Part shown: positions 7,753 to 18,300 of the stretch, piece after piece
How positions within the stretch are numbered: position 1 is the stretch's first letter
How the letters are laid out: each line of letters starts with the position of its first letter
Assembly: GCF_900170035.1 (NCBI RefSeq)
Contig: NZ_LT828541.1
Coordinates: 116,449-180,448 of the forward strand
Source of the DNA: Desulfamplus magnetovallimortis
GTDB taxonomy: Bacteria; Desulfobacterota; Desulfobacteria; Desulfobacterales; Desulfobacteraceae
Direction of reading: 5' to 3'
DNA length: 64,000 nucleotides
The notes under the pieces: generated by a model
Databases searched by the model: none
What the model was told of the DNA's origin: nothing
The model's input: only the letters and a program-made list of their open reading frames with translations
Program-made: the position numbers and the translations under genes

Positions 7753-10700
7753 ATGAAACAGAAAAATAAAGTCCGGCTTGGCCTGATGGCTCCTTTTTCC
7801 GGCATAGTTCAGCTCTATGGGAATGAGATATCCAATGCAGGAATCATCGCCTGTAATGAAGTTAATGAAGCGGGGGGAGTTCTTGGCCGTGAACTTGAAT
7901 TGATTATACTTGATGATGGCAGCATGCCTGAGAGGGCCGTGCCTGCGGCAAAACGACTGATCAATGAATTCAAATGTTCCGCCATCATAGGCAACCTTCT
8001 TTCAAATTCAAGAATAGCAGTGTCAACACTTGTGTCAGAGCCATTGAAAATTCCCTATCTTAACTTCTCGTTTTATGAGGGCAGCATATTAAGTGAATAC
8101 TTTTTCAGTTTTTCAGCACTTCCCAACCAGCAAATTGACAAAATGATTCCCTTTATGCAAAAAAAGTTCGGCCCGAAAATGTTCTTTGCCGGCAATAATT
8201 ATGAGTGGCCAATAGGCTCCATTGATGCAGGGAAAAAATCACTTCTGCAACATTCAGGTGAAATAGTTGGAGAAGAGTTTCTGCCCATTGGTGTCTCAAT
8301 GTCAGAAATCGAAGCACTTCTTCTGAAGGTCGCCCGTTCAGGAGCTGATGTTTTTGTCCCCTATTTTGCAGGAACCGATCAGATCCACCTGCTGAATACA
8401 TTTACTGAACAGGGACTTAAAGAGAGAATGGCCGTTGTTATGGGACATTATGATGAGGCAATGGTCAGCCTCCTTTCTCCAGAGGTTCGTGAAGGTTTTT
8501 ACTCTTCCAACACCTATTTTATGTCCATAGATAGTGACATAAACCGCTCATACCTTGCCCGTCTTGCAAAACTTGAGGAGATAAAGGGTATATGGCCTGC
8601 CGGCAATGGTTTTCTGACCAACTTTGGAGAAGGAACTTATATTTGCGTAAAAGCATTTGCCAAAGCAGTTAATCAGATTGAATCTCTTGACTCTGATGCT
8701 GTTGCAATGGCTCTTGAAACCATTGAAGTTGAAGGCCCCCAGGGTGTTGTATCAATGGACCCTGCCACACATCATGCAACGGTAAACACATACCTGTCTA
8801 AATGTAATGCCGAGGGGGTATTTCAAATTATAGAGTCCTTTGGACGAATCCCGCCTGTGATACCTGAACGCTACAAAAAAGATATAACAGTCAGTATGGT
8901 GAAAAGTTCTACTCTCGGAAAAACAACTGACAGGAGTACTCCTGGGGAAGCAACTGACGGAAGCAGTTTTGGGGAAGCAACTGACGGAAGCACTCTTGGG
9001 GAAACAACTGTCAGAGGAACCATTGGGCAAGCAGTTGACAGGGAGAATATTGGGGAAGCAACTTCAGACTCTTTTAAGGAGAAAAGAAGCTCAAGTGAAG
9101 AGCAGGACAAGGGTTTTAAGAAAATATGGAATAAAATGAATGACAATTTCTCCAGCATCACCTCCCGAATCCTTGAAACTGCCAATGTTGTAATCATTGC
9201 TGCAAACAGGGACGGCATCATCCTTGAGGCCAACCGTGACGCATATCGTCAGTTCGGGTATGTTCCGGATGAATTACCAGGTTTATCCGTTCACCTGCTT
9301 CTCCCCCCCAACCATCGTAAAAAGCATGTTGATCTTTTCAATCAATTTGCGGAAGGAACTGTCACGGAGCTTCCCATGGGCAGACGGGGCAGAGTTCAAG
9401 GATACAGAAAAGATGGTACACTCTTTCCTGCGGAGGCGAGCATTGCAAAATTTTTCCATGAAGATAGGTGGATATTTGTCGTTACTCTCCGAGACATAAG
9501 TCAACGCAAAAAAGACGAAGAGACACTAATATGGATTGCCACACATGACTCCCTTACAAAACTGCCCAACCGTACTTTGATAAAGGATCGCCTGAGAAAC
9601 GCATTACTTCGCACCAAGAAAAACGAAGCAGGAAGTGTACAAACCAGCGGCAACAACGTTGGAGTGCTATTTATTGACTGTGACGAATTTAAGTTAATCA
9701 ACGATACTTATGGTCATAATGTAGGTGATGAACTTCTTTTAAGCATTGCCGACCGGCTTATAACAGCAACCCGTCCCGGTGATACTGTGGGAAGGCTTGG
9801 CGGAGACGAATTTGTTGTATTATGTGAAAACATAAGTACGGAACAGACACTCATAGCAATTGCCGAGCGAATCAACGAAAGGCTCCGTTCTCCGTTTGAC
9901 CTGATGCATTCCAATACGCTGAAAGTTCATATCAGTGCAAGTATCGGTATTGCTATAGGACACGGCTCCACCCATTCCCCTGATGATATGCTCAGAAATG
10001 CTGATGCTGCCATGTATCTTGTCAAAGAGGGTGGAAAAGATGGCTGGCGTCTCTTTTCAGATAAGATTTACGAAAACCTGACACGTAAATTGAGCATTAT
10101 CAACGGTCTTAAAACAGCCATTGAGCAAAACGAATTTTCCCTTGTCTATCAACCGATAGTTGGAGCCAACAGCCCCATAATAAAAGGTGCGGAGTCTCTT
10201 CTTCGCTGGAACAGAAAAGATGGCCCTGTTTCACCTGCTGATTTTATTCCTGTGGCAGAATCCAGCGGAGCCATCATCGCTATTGGACAATGGGTTTTCC
10301 GTGAAGCCTGCAAAATAGTTGCCCGTATCCAGAGTGAATTTGTCAACACCACCCCGCCCTACACATCCATTAATGTCTCAACCCGTCAACTTGATGATGA
10401 GGGTGTTGTTGAACAGTTCAAGGATATTCTCAATGAAACCGGTGCAAAACCTGAAAATATCGTGATTGAAATAACTGAAACATCCCTTATGGTTGATGTT
10501 AACAGAAACATAAAGGTTCTCAACGAACTTGCATCTCTCGGGATGAGAATTGCTGTTGACGACTTTGGAACCGGATACTCATCACTGTTGCAACTCATCC
10601 GAATGCCGGTCTGCATTATAAAAATTGATCGTGAATTTATTGATGGCCTTGACAAAAAATCTGAAAGCCGCGCCATAACCTCATCTGTAATAAAAATGGC

Positions 10701-11301
10701 AAAAATCATGAACAAAAAAACCATAGCAGAAGGCGTTGAAAATGAAGCAGAGCTGTTTGAACTTCAGGCTCAAGGGTGCGATATGATACAAGGATACTAT
10801 TTTTATCGTCCAATGCCCGCAGATGAGTACCTCACTTTGCTTAACCGTAATACCATGCTTCCGAAGAGCACCAGCGCACCAGGAGTCTATGTTGCTATTT
10901 ATCTGAGTAAAGCATCTGATACAATTAGAGATGATGAAATTCAACAGATTTTACATGCTTCACGCAAAACTAATTCAGAGCTTGGAATTACGGGATTTCT
11001 TATTTTCAATAAAGGGTACTTTCTTCAGTTGCTTGAAGGCAGACAGGATTCTGTGGAAAGACTTTTAAAGACAATAACAGATGACCGGCGCCATGATGAT
11101 GTCAAAATAGTTCTTCGTACCTTTAATGAACAACGCCTTTTTGCAGACTGGACCATGGGGTTCTGGAACATGAAAGAAACCGGTTCAGATATTGATTTTT
11201 CAACATGGCAAAAAAACACCTTCAGCCTCCTGGAAATATCCAATGACGCAAAACTGTGTTATGCTTTTTTTGAGGCCATATCTTCAAAAAATTTAATATA
11301 A
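7753..11301 (+). CDS. Cytosolic solute-receptor / PAS / GGDEF / EAL / BLUF cyclic-di-GMP protein
   Basis: 1182 aa, no signal peptide or membrane helix. Residues ~5-375 form a type I periplasmic-binding fold of the amide/branched-chain amino-acid receptor class (LGLMAPFSG..., AGGVLGRELELI), retained in the cytosol as in AmiC. Residues 387-440 are a six-unit, 9-residue repeat linker. PAS spans ~470-590; GGDEF has RLGGDEF at ~682-687 with I-site RPGD; EAL (~780-1030) has the AESLLRW motif and the DDFGTGYSS loop. The C-terminal ~105 residues are a BLUF domain with flavin-site residues Tyr1050, Asn1074, Gln1092, Trp1133 and Met1135 all in place. It should therefore couple a small ligand and blue light to cyclic di-GMP turnover. 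The net direction (synthesis or breakdown) cannot be read from sequence. Confidence 0.88.
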   Translation: MKQKNKVRLGLMAPFSGIVQLYGNEISNAGIIACNEVNEAGGVLGRELELIILDDGSMPERAVPAAKRLINEFKCSAIIGNLLSNSRIAVSTLVSEPLKIPYLNFSFYEGSILSEYFFSFSALPNQQIDKMIPFMQKKFGPKMFFAGNNYEWPIGSIDAGKKSLLQHSGEIVGEEFLPIGVSMSEIEALLLKVARSGADVFVPYFAGTDQIHLLNTFTEQGLKERMAVVMGHYDEAMVSLLSPEVREGFYSSNTYFMSIDSDINRSYLARLAKLEEIKGIWPAGNGFLTNFGEGTYICVKAFAKAVNQIESLDSDAVAMALETIEVEGPQGVVSMDPATHHATVNTYLSKCNAEGVFQIIESFGRIPPVIPERYKKDITVSMVKSSTLGKTTDRSTPGEATDGSSFGEATDGSTLGETTVRGTIGQAVDRENIGEATSDSFKEKRSSSEEQDKGFKKIWNKMNDNFSSITSRILETANVVIIAANRDGIILEANRDAYRQFGYVPDELPGLSVHLLLPPNHRKKHVDLFNQFAEGTVTELPMGRRGRVQGYRKDGTLFPAEASIAKFFHEDRWIFVVTLRDISQRKKDEETLIWIATHDSLTKLPNRTLIKDRLRNALLRTKKNEAGSVQTSGNNVGVLFIDCDEFKLINDTYGHNVGDELLLSIADRLITATRPGDTVGRLGGDEFVVLCENISTEQTLIAIAERINERLRSPFDLMHSNTLKVHISASIGIAIGHGSTHSPDDMLRNADAAMYLVKEGGKDGWRLFSDKIYENLTRKLSIINGLKTAIEQNEFSLVYQPIVGANSPIIKGAESLLRWNRKDGPVSPADFIPVAESSGAIIAIGQWVFREACKIVARIQSEFVNTTPPYTSINVSTRQLDDEGVVEQFKDILNETGAKPENIVIEITETSLMVDVNRNIKVLNELASLGMRIAVDDFGTGYSSLLQLIRMPVCIIKIDREFIDGLDKKSESRAITSSVIKMAKIMNKKTIAEGVENEAELFELQAQGCDMIQGYYFYRPMPADEYLTLLNRNTMLPKSTSAPGVYVAIYLSKASDTIRDDEIQQILHASRKTNSELGITGFLIFNKGYFLQLLEGRQDSVERLLKTITDDRRHDDVKIVLRTFNEQRLFADWTMGFWNMKETGSDIDFSTWQKNTFSLLEISNDAKLCYAFFEAISSKNLI
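8911..9072 (+). repeat. In-frame 27-bp minisatellite (6 units) in the receptor-PAS linker
   Basis: Six units of 27 bp encode nonapeptides of the type TPGEATDGS. Units 2 and 3 are nearly identical and the others are more diverged. It lies between the receptor and PAS domains, where length variation would be tolerated. Confidence 0.85.
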
Positions 11302-11349
11302 TGGCCATGTCGGACATACACCATTTACGCTACAAAATCTAAACATTGA

Positions 11350-11596
11350 TGGCTTTTTCGGTAGTTATTTAATTTGTCTGAATCAGGATAACCAGGATGG
11401 CCAGGATGTTCAGGATAAATAATCCTGCTTTATCCTGTTAATCTTGGGTATCCTGATTCAGACAATATTCACAAGGCTCAAAAGATCATAGGTGCCGTCT
11501 TTGAGGCTCAAAAGATCATAAGTGCTGTCTTTGAGGCTCAAAAAGATCATAAGTGCTGTCTTTGAGGCTCAAAAAGATCATATGTGTCATCTTTGA
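11350..11596. mobile_element. Family A element A3 with four tandem right ends
   Basis: The core arms TCTGAATCAGG and CCTGATTCAGACA are present, but the left terminus is degraded. At the right, the terminal segment beginning GGCTCAAAAGATCATA is repeated four times: 11475-11504, 11505-11534, 11535-11565 and 11566-11596 (30, 30, 31, 31 bp). The array ends 7 bases before the start codon of the downstream kinase. Confidence 0.8.
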
Positions 11597-11603
11597 AGTT
11601 ATA

Positions 11604-14600
11604 ATGGAGGCTCTTTTGCAACCACCCCCAACTCCTGAAAACGAAAAAGAACGTATTGAGGCATTACGCAATCTTAAAATCATAGACACTCCTGAAGAGG
11701 AGCGCTTTGATCGCCTCACACGTCTTGCCAAACACCATTTTAAAGTACCCATTGTCCTCATAAGTCTGGTGGACACCAACCGTCAATGGTTTAAGTCATG
11801 TCAGGGGTTAAGCGTAAGAGAAACCCCACGGGAGATATCATTCTGCGGCCATGCCATTCTCACGGATGAACCTCTGATCATTCCCGATGCCCTTGCTGAT
11901 GAGCGTTTTTTTGACAACCCGCTTGTGACCCAGGCACCATTCATACGGTTTTATGCAGGAGCACCACTGCACGCACCGGAAGGCTATAGGGTGGGCACGC
12001 TCTGCCTTATTGACAATAAACCCCGTGGATTTTCTCCGGAAGAGGCAGCCCTTCTCATTGATATTGCAAGAATTGTTGACGCAGAGCTGGAACGGACTCA
12101 CCTTCTGAAGGCCAACAAAGAGGCTGTTGAAAACCGCAAACGCCTTGAGATGAGTGAGGCCCGCACAACTGCCATACTCAATACCGTAATTGACGGTATT
12201 GTCACCATCAACCACCATGGTATTATTGAGGTTTTTAACCCTGCAGCCCAGCGACTTTTTGGCTACCAAAGTAACGAAGTGATCGGTCATAATGTAAAGA
12301 TTCTGATGCCCCAACCCTTTCACGGGGCACATGACGGCTACCTGCACAACTATCTTGAATCGGGTAATGCCAGAATTATAGGCATCGGACGGGAGGTCAT
12401 AGGAAGGCGCAAGGATGGCACCACCTTTCCCATGGAGCTTGCGGTGAGCGAGATGCACTCCGAGGGGAAACGCTACTTTACCGGCATTGTGCGGGACATT
12501 AGCCAGAGAAAAATTGACGAGCAGACGCTGATTCAAGCAAAAAAAGAGGCAGAACTTGCCAATAAATCCAAGAGTAACTTTCTGGCCAACATGAGCCACG
12601 AAATCCGAACACCCATGAATGCCATAATAGGTATGAGCCATCTTGTACTCAAGACAGAACTCACCAATAAGCAGCAGGATTATATTACTAAAATCCAATC
12701 CTCTGCCCATGCTCTTCTCGGTATCATTAACGACATTCTCGACTTTTCCAAAATTGAGGCAGGCAAGCTTTCCATGGAGTCCATTGAGTTCCGACTGGAC
12801 GAAGTGCTCAACCACCTGGCAACCATCATAAGCATAAAGGCCGAAGAGAAGGGACTTGAGCTGCTCTTTTCACGATCTCCGGCCCTTCCCAATGTACTGA
12901 CAGGAGATCCCCTCCGTCTGGGGCAGATTCTGGTCAATTTGACCAATAATGCCATCAAGTTCACTGAAACCGGCGAAGTTGTGGTAACAGCAGAGCCGGC
13001 AAGGGAGGAAAAGGATAGAAAAGAGCTTCGTTTTATTGTTAAAGATACCGGCATCGGAATGACAAAAGAGCAATCTGCAAAGCTCTTCCAGGCCTTTTCC
13101 CAGGCAGATACAACAACCACACGCAAATATGGAGGCACCGGCCTGGGGCTTTCCATATGCAAGCGGCTGGTGGAGATGATGGATGGCACCATAGGGGTTA
13201 AAAGTAGTGTTGGTGAAGGGAGCACTTTTACTTTTACCGCATGGTTTGGTCATAAAAAGAGCCTGGGAAAAACTGACAAGCTTCTCTCCTCCAGCCTAAA
13301 AGGTATGCGTGTGCTGGTGGTTGACGACAATCAGACATCCCGTACTATCCTAAAAGAGATTATGGAATCCATGTCATTTGTGGTCAAAACGGTTAATTCC
13401 GGACCGGAAGCCATAGATGAGCTGGAGCTTGACAGCCGCAATAATTTAGAACATGGCTACAAAATAGTCCTTATTGACTGGAAAATGCCCAGAATGACAG
13501 GTGTTGAAGCCATTCGCCGCATCCGAAAGTCACCATTAATACCTTTACCACCCAAGCTTATTCTCGTTACTGCCTACGGACGGGAGGAGATCATTGAAGA
13601 GGCCACATCCGCCGGAATTGACGGTATCATACTAAAACCTGTCAATCCGTCCCTGGTGCTTGATACCATCATGAACACCTTTGCCGAAGACGGGGAACAG
13701 ATAAGAGATGTTGCCCGGCCTCAACCTATTATACGGGATGTGGATGCCATCAAGGGTATGCTTGGAGCAAAGGCTCTGCTGGTTGAAGATAACCATATAA
13801 ACCAGCAGATAGCTGTGGAGCTTCTCGAAGAGCACGGCATTGATGTAACAGTTGCCAGCAATGGTGAAGAGGCAATTGAGATGATTAAATCCAACAGCTT
13901 TGAAATTGTGCTCATGGATATCCAGATGCCGGTTATGGACGGTCTTACAGCAACGAGAAATATTCGCAGGCTCCAGGGTTCCCATTACAGAGAACTCCCC
14001 ATCCTTGCCATGACCGCCCATGCAATGGCCGGGGATCGACAAAAGAGTCTTGATGCCGGAATGAATGATCACCTGACCAAGCCCATTGACCCTGACGCCC
14101 TTTTTGATGCCCTGGTTCGATGGATACCGAGGCGTGACAGAAAGTTACCTTTACCTGACAGACTGGAACAGAAAACAGAACCCTCTGTTGATCTGCCCGA
14201 AAGCATTCCAGGCATTGATTTGACAATAGGATTAAAGCAGGTTAGGGGAAACAGAAAACTTTTTGCCAAACTGCTCAGGGAGTTCAATGAGGATTACAGG
14301 GATGTCACTACCCGCATAAAAAATCTCATGAAAAAAAAGGATATTGCATCTGTACAGAGACTCGTTCACACTATAAAGGGAGTATCCGCATCAATTGGAG
14401 CTGCTCAGTTAAGTGTGGCTGCTGCTGATATTGAGAACATTCTCAAAAATGGGAAGCATGATGACCACCACAATTTTGATCTTCTCTTTACTTACTTTGA
14501 AGACAACATAACACAGGTTATGACAGGACTCTCTTTGCTTAGCCTAACCAAAGCCTCTGACATTCATGAAAAAAAAGCCGGATTTGAAGAGCCTCTGAAC

Positions 14601-14858
14601 GATACTCTTACCGATACATTGGAAGATATTGATACCATTTTGTTGCAGCAGCTTTTCAATGAGCTTGCAGGCTTTCTCGATGCAGGCCATGCAACAAGAT
14701 CATCTTCAACTCTGGAGCAAATTTGCACGCTCGGTGGCCATACCATTGCTTCCCAATTTGACGGGATCAAGGTACTTATTGATGATTTTGAATACGAAGA
14801 GGCTCTGGAAGCTCTCCGTAAACTCTCAACCACTTTGAATATTACATTGGAAAATTAG
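11604..14858 (+). CDS. GAF-PAS hybrid histidine kinase with two receivers and Hpt
   Basis: 1084 aa from the ATG at 11604. An in-frame GTG at 11553 lies inside the tandem repeat and is not credible as the start. The order is: GAF (~10-165; its TPENEKERIEALR opening is typical of soluble GAF kinases); PAS (~185-305); HisKA with His332 in NMSHEIRTPMNA; HATPase with GTGLGLS; receiver 1 with Asp625 (IDWKMP); receiver 2 with Asp772 (LMDIQMP); and Hpt with His922 (VHTIKGVSASIG). There is no membrane segment, so it senses inside the cell. It can run a complete phosphorelay internally. Its output partner may be one of the response regulators downstream. Confidence 0.93.
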   Translation: MEALLQPPPTPENEKERIEALRNLKIIDTPEEERFDRLTRLAKHHFKVPIVLISLVDTNRQWFKSCQGLSVRETPREISFCGHAILTDEPLIIPDALADERFFDNPLVTQAPFIRFYAGAPLHAPEGYRVGTLCLIDNKPRGFSPEEAALLIDIARIVDAELERTHLLKANKEAVENRKRLEMSEARTTAILNTVIDGIVTINHHGIIEVFNPAAQRLFGYQSNEVIGHNVKILMPQPFHGAHDGYLHNYLESGNARIIGIGREVIGRRKDGTTFPMELAVSEMHSEGKRYFTGIVRDISQRKIDEQTLIQAKKEAELANKSKSNFLANMSHEIRTPMNAIIGMSHLVLKTELTNKQQDYITKIQSSAHALLGIINDILDFSKIEAGKLSMESIEFRLDEVLNHLATIISIKAEEKGLELLFSRSPALPNVLTGDPLRLGQILVNLTNNAIKFTETGEVVVTAEPAREEKDRKELRFIVKDTGIGMTKEQSAKLFQAFSQADTTTTRKYGGTGLGLSICKRLVEMMDGTIGVKSSVGEGSTFTFTAWFGHKKSLGKTDKLLSSSLKGMRVLVVDDNQTSRTILKEIMESMSFVVKTVNSGPEAIDELELDSRNNLEHGYKIVLIDWKMPRMTGVEAIRRIRKSPLIPLPPKLILVTAYGREEIIEEATSAGIDGIILKPVNPSLVLDTIMNTFAEDGEQIRDVARPQPIIRDVDAIKGMLGAKALLVEDNHINQQIAVELLEEHGIDVTVASNGEEAIEMIKSNSFEIVLMDIQMPVMDGLTATRNIRRLQGSHYRELPILAMTAHAMAGDRQKSLDAGMNDHLTKPIDPDALFDALVRWIPRRDRKLPLPDRLEQKTEPSVDLPESIPGIDLTIGLKQVRGNRKLFAKLLREFNEDYRDVTTRIKNLMKKKDIASVQRLVHTIKGVSASIGAAQLSVAAADIENILKNGKHDDHHNFDLLFTYFEDNITQVMTGLSLLSLTKASDIHEKKAGFEEPLNDTLTDTLEDIDTILLQQLFNELAGFLDAGHATRSSSTLEQICTLGGHTIASQFDGIKVLIDDFEYEEALEALRKLSTTLNITLEN

Positions 14859-15384
14859 TATATTCTCAAATTTGACACCTATGTTTTTTTGGGATCTTTC
14901 ACTTGTCAGTTTACACTTTTTTTGAACCATGATTTTCATGATTAAGGGATTACCTTGATTTTTAATGGCATCTTTCATTTATCGGTTTACACTTTTTGAG
15001 CCTTATTCTTTTGTCTGAATCACGGATTAAACGGATTAAAAGATTACACAGATTGAAAAAATGGCATCCTTCATATCATCCCAAAAGTAGTTTACACTTT
15101 TTTTGAGGAAAGCCCCCGAAAACCGGAGATTCGCTTCAGAAAATGTAAAGCAGCAAATGAAACATGCCGAAAAAATCTGTGTAATCAGCGTAATCTGTGG
15201 CAATCCGTGATTCAGGCAATTAAAGAAAAGTGTAAACTACTTTTAAGCTGATATGAAGGATGGCTTTTTAATCGTGTTAATCCTTAAATCCTTTAATCAT
15301 GGTTCAGAATTTTTCGAAAAGTGTAAACTAATTTTGAGTTGAGATTAAGGATTTCTTTTTTTTAATGAAACTTACGAAGGTAAT
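14859..15384. repeat. Concentric palindromic repeat block
   Basis: No gene. The block is built as nested inverted repeats. Outer arms: sequence with TTTGAACCATGATT (from ~14919) against AATCATGGTTCAGAATTTTT (from ~15295). Inner arms: TCTGAATCACGGATTAA (from ~15011) against CAATCCGTGATTCAGGCAA (from ~15201), with CACAGATT/AATCTGTG inside. The motif GTTTACACTTTT occurs three times forward (~14910, ~14980, ~15090) and AAAAGTGTAAAC twice inverted (~15231, ~15319). It is related to family A in using TCTGAATCA arms. Confidence 0.65.
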
Positions 15385-18300
15385 ATGAAACTGAGAACCA
15401 TAATTTTAATACTGTTCATATTGGCATTCCTCTCCACGGCAACAATATCCATTGCAATTTCCGGAGAGGAGCAACAGGGCAGCTATAACATGGATGCCTC
15501 AACAAAACCACTTGTCGTTGCCCTTAGAAACGATCTGCCTCCAATGTTTTTCCTCAATGTTGAAGGCCAGCCTGTGGGCATGTATGTGGATGTCTGGAAA
15601 TTATGGAGTAAGAAAACAGGGCATAAAATTCGTTTTTATATGGCAGCATGGAAAGATATACCTGAAAGCCTGAAAAACGGTTCTTCTGATATTATAGGGT
15701 TGCTTTTATACTCAAAGGAGAGGAGGGAATGGATTGAGTTTTCCCAGCCTCTTTATGATACCAGTGCCCGTATTTTTTATCCGAAAACTATGCCTGACAA
15801 TCTTAACATAAACGACCTCAAAGGAAAGAAGTTGGGCGTTATAAGCGGCATTGCCAATGAACAGGATATTCGGAAAAGTTATCCTGATATTGAGCTTATC
15901 TTCTTTCCCACGGTAGAAGATATGATTCGTGGTGCTCTGGATGGCAAAGTGAGTGCCTTTATCAATTCCCCGGACTCTTCATTGACAGTTCTTGGGCGTA
16001 TGGGGTTATCGGGCAGGTTTCAGATATCCGAGGAGGTACTTTTTCCAAGGACCCTTCACGCAGGGGTTCTCAAAGGCAATAAAGATCTTCTTGCACTTGT
16101 TGACAGAGGATTTAATTCCATTTCAAATCAGGAACTTGCTGACATTGAAGCACGATGGATTACTGACCCCTCAAAGCGGCATTACAGATCAGCAGATAAT
16201 ATCCGACTCACCTCTGCTGAGGAAAGATGGATCAGACATAATAAAAAGGTTAAAGTCTCTATGCCGGATGGATTTCCGCCAATGATGTTTATGGAAGGCA
16301 ACATTTTCAAGGGTATGGTTCCAGAGTACCTTGAAATCTTTAACGAAAAGACAGGCTTGCAGTTCGAGTTTACAAAGGCTTGTCTGAGTGAACTGCCAGA
16401 ACAGATCGAAAAACGGCAAACAGATATCTTCCCATCATTCACGGAGCTTACTCCCACCCCTTTTGTAAATATGAGTGTTCCCTGTTTTTCATTATCATGG
16501 GTAATTGTAAACAGGACAAAAAGTGCTTTTGTAGCAGATCTGAAAGATTTGAAAGGTATGACGATTCTGGTTGTCAAAGATATTCCTCTTTATAAGCGCA
16601 TAATAAATGACTACCCTGAAATCAACATCCAGACTGCAGAAAAGCCGTTTGATGCACTTAAAGCTGTTTCATCAGGCAAGGCAGATGCCTTTGTGGGGGC
16701 ACTTCAAATTGTCGGTTATATGATTCAAAAACATGATCTTGCCAATCTGAAGATAGCAGGAACTGTTAAATATGAAGATTTTAAGTTCATGTTTGCTGCC
16801 AGAAGTGACTATCCTGAACTTACAACTATTTTGAACAAGGCAATTAATTCGATTTCTCAGCAGGAGCATGATGAAATTTTTCATAAATGGATGCCTGTCA
16901 GTTTTGACTACTCTGCTGACTGGTCAATTTTTATAAAGTGGGCAGTGATATTTGTCATTTTTTTCATTGCCCTTATGGGGATAACTCTTTTCTGGAATAG
17001 ACGCCTTGCTAAACAGATCAATGAACGAAGACGCACAGAGGACGAGTTAACAATAAGTCTGGAAAAATATAAAATCCTTTTTGACTCATTTCCCATCGGA
17101 GTAAGCGTTACCGACGAAAAGGGCAATCTGGTGGAAGTGAATCGTGAATCCCAACGGTTGCTGGGCATTTCCAGGGAAAAGCACAATGAAAGAAAAATTG
17201 ATGGCAATGAGTGGGAAATCATTCGTCCCGACGGCTCTGTCATGCCACCGGAAGAGTATGCAGCTGTCCGTGCAATAAAAACACAGCAGTTAGTAAAAAA
17301 TGCTGTAATGGGCATTGTAAAAGGAGATCAGGAGACACTATGGCTCGATGTTCATGCAACACCTGTTCCTCTTGAAGGTTATGGAGTGGTAATTACCTAT
17401 CATGACATCACCGATCGTAAACATGCTGAAAAAGAGCGGGCAGAAAACCAGAAGCAATTGCAAAGAAATATTCAAATTACCCAGACAAGGCTTTTTCTTG
17501 TTGAATATGCCAGAACCCACAAATTTGACAAACTGCTTTCAAAGGTTCTTGATCAGGTGGGAATGCTGGTTGAAAGTCCGATCGGATTCTATCACTTTGT
17601 GGAAGAGGATCAGCAGACTGTTTTCCTTCAGCAGTGGTCAAGCCGTACCCTTCAAGAGTTTTGCAAAATGGGGGCAAAAGGGATACACTACCCTGTTAAC
17701 AAGGCAGGTGTCTGGGTTGACTGCGTCCATCAGAAAAAACCGGTTGTGCATAATGACTATGCATCCCTGCCCCACAAAAAAGGCCTGCCTGAAGGTCATG
17801 CTGAGGTAATACGTGAACTTGTTGTTCCTGTCATTCGTCAGGGTAAAGTATTGGCCATTCTTGGAGTTGGAAATAAAAAGGACAAATACACAGAACAGGA
17901 TGTTGAAACAGTCTCCTACCTTGCCGATATCACATGGCAAATTGTAGAACAAAAAAGAACTGAAGAGCTGCTTAAAGGGGTACTTGACGGCTCGTTAATA
18001 GGCATTATGGCATTTAGGTCTGTACGGGACAGCAATGGAATCATATCTGATTTTAAGTGCCTGCTGGGAAATCGTGCGGCATGCAAAATGGTTGGATATT
18101 CCCAGGAGGTGCTGAAAGGCCGTCGTTTACTGGAACTTATGCCGGGCAATAAAATGGCAGGCTTGTTTGACAAATATGTCAATGTTGTCAACACAGGAAT
18201 CCCCCTTCAGTTGGAGCTGCACTATGGTTATGAAAATTTAGACCAGTGGTTTTCCATTTCTGCTGTGGCACTTGATGATGGTTTTCTTGTAACTTTCAGC

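Noticed and set aside
11553..11603. Upstream GTG start of the GAF-PAS kinase
   Set aside because: It lies inside the tandem transposon ends; the TPENEKER opening typical of the family follows the ATG at 11604.
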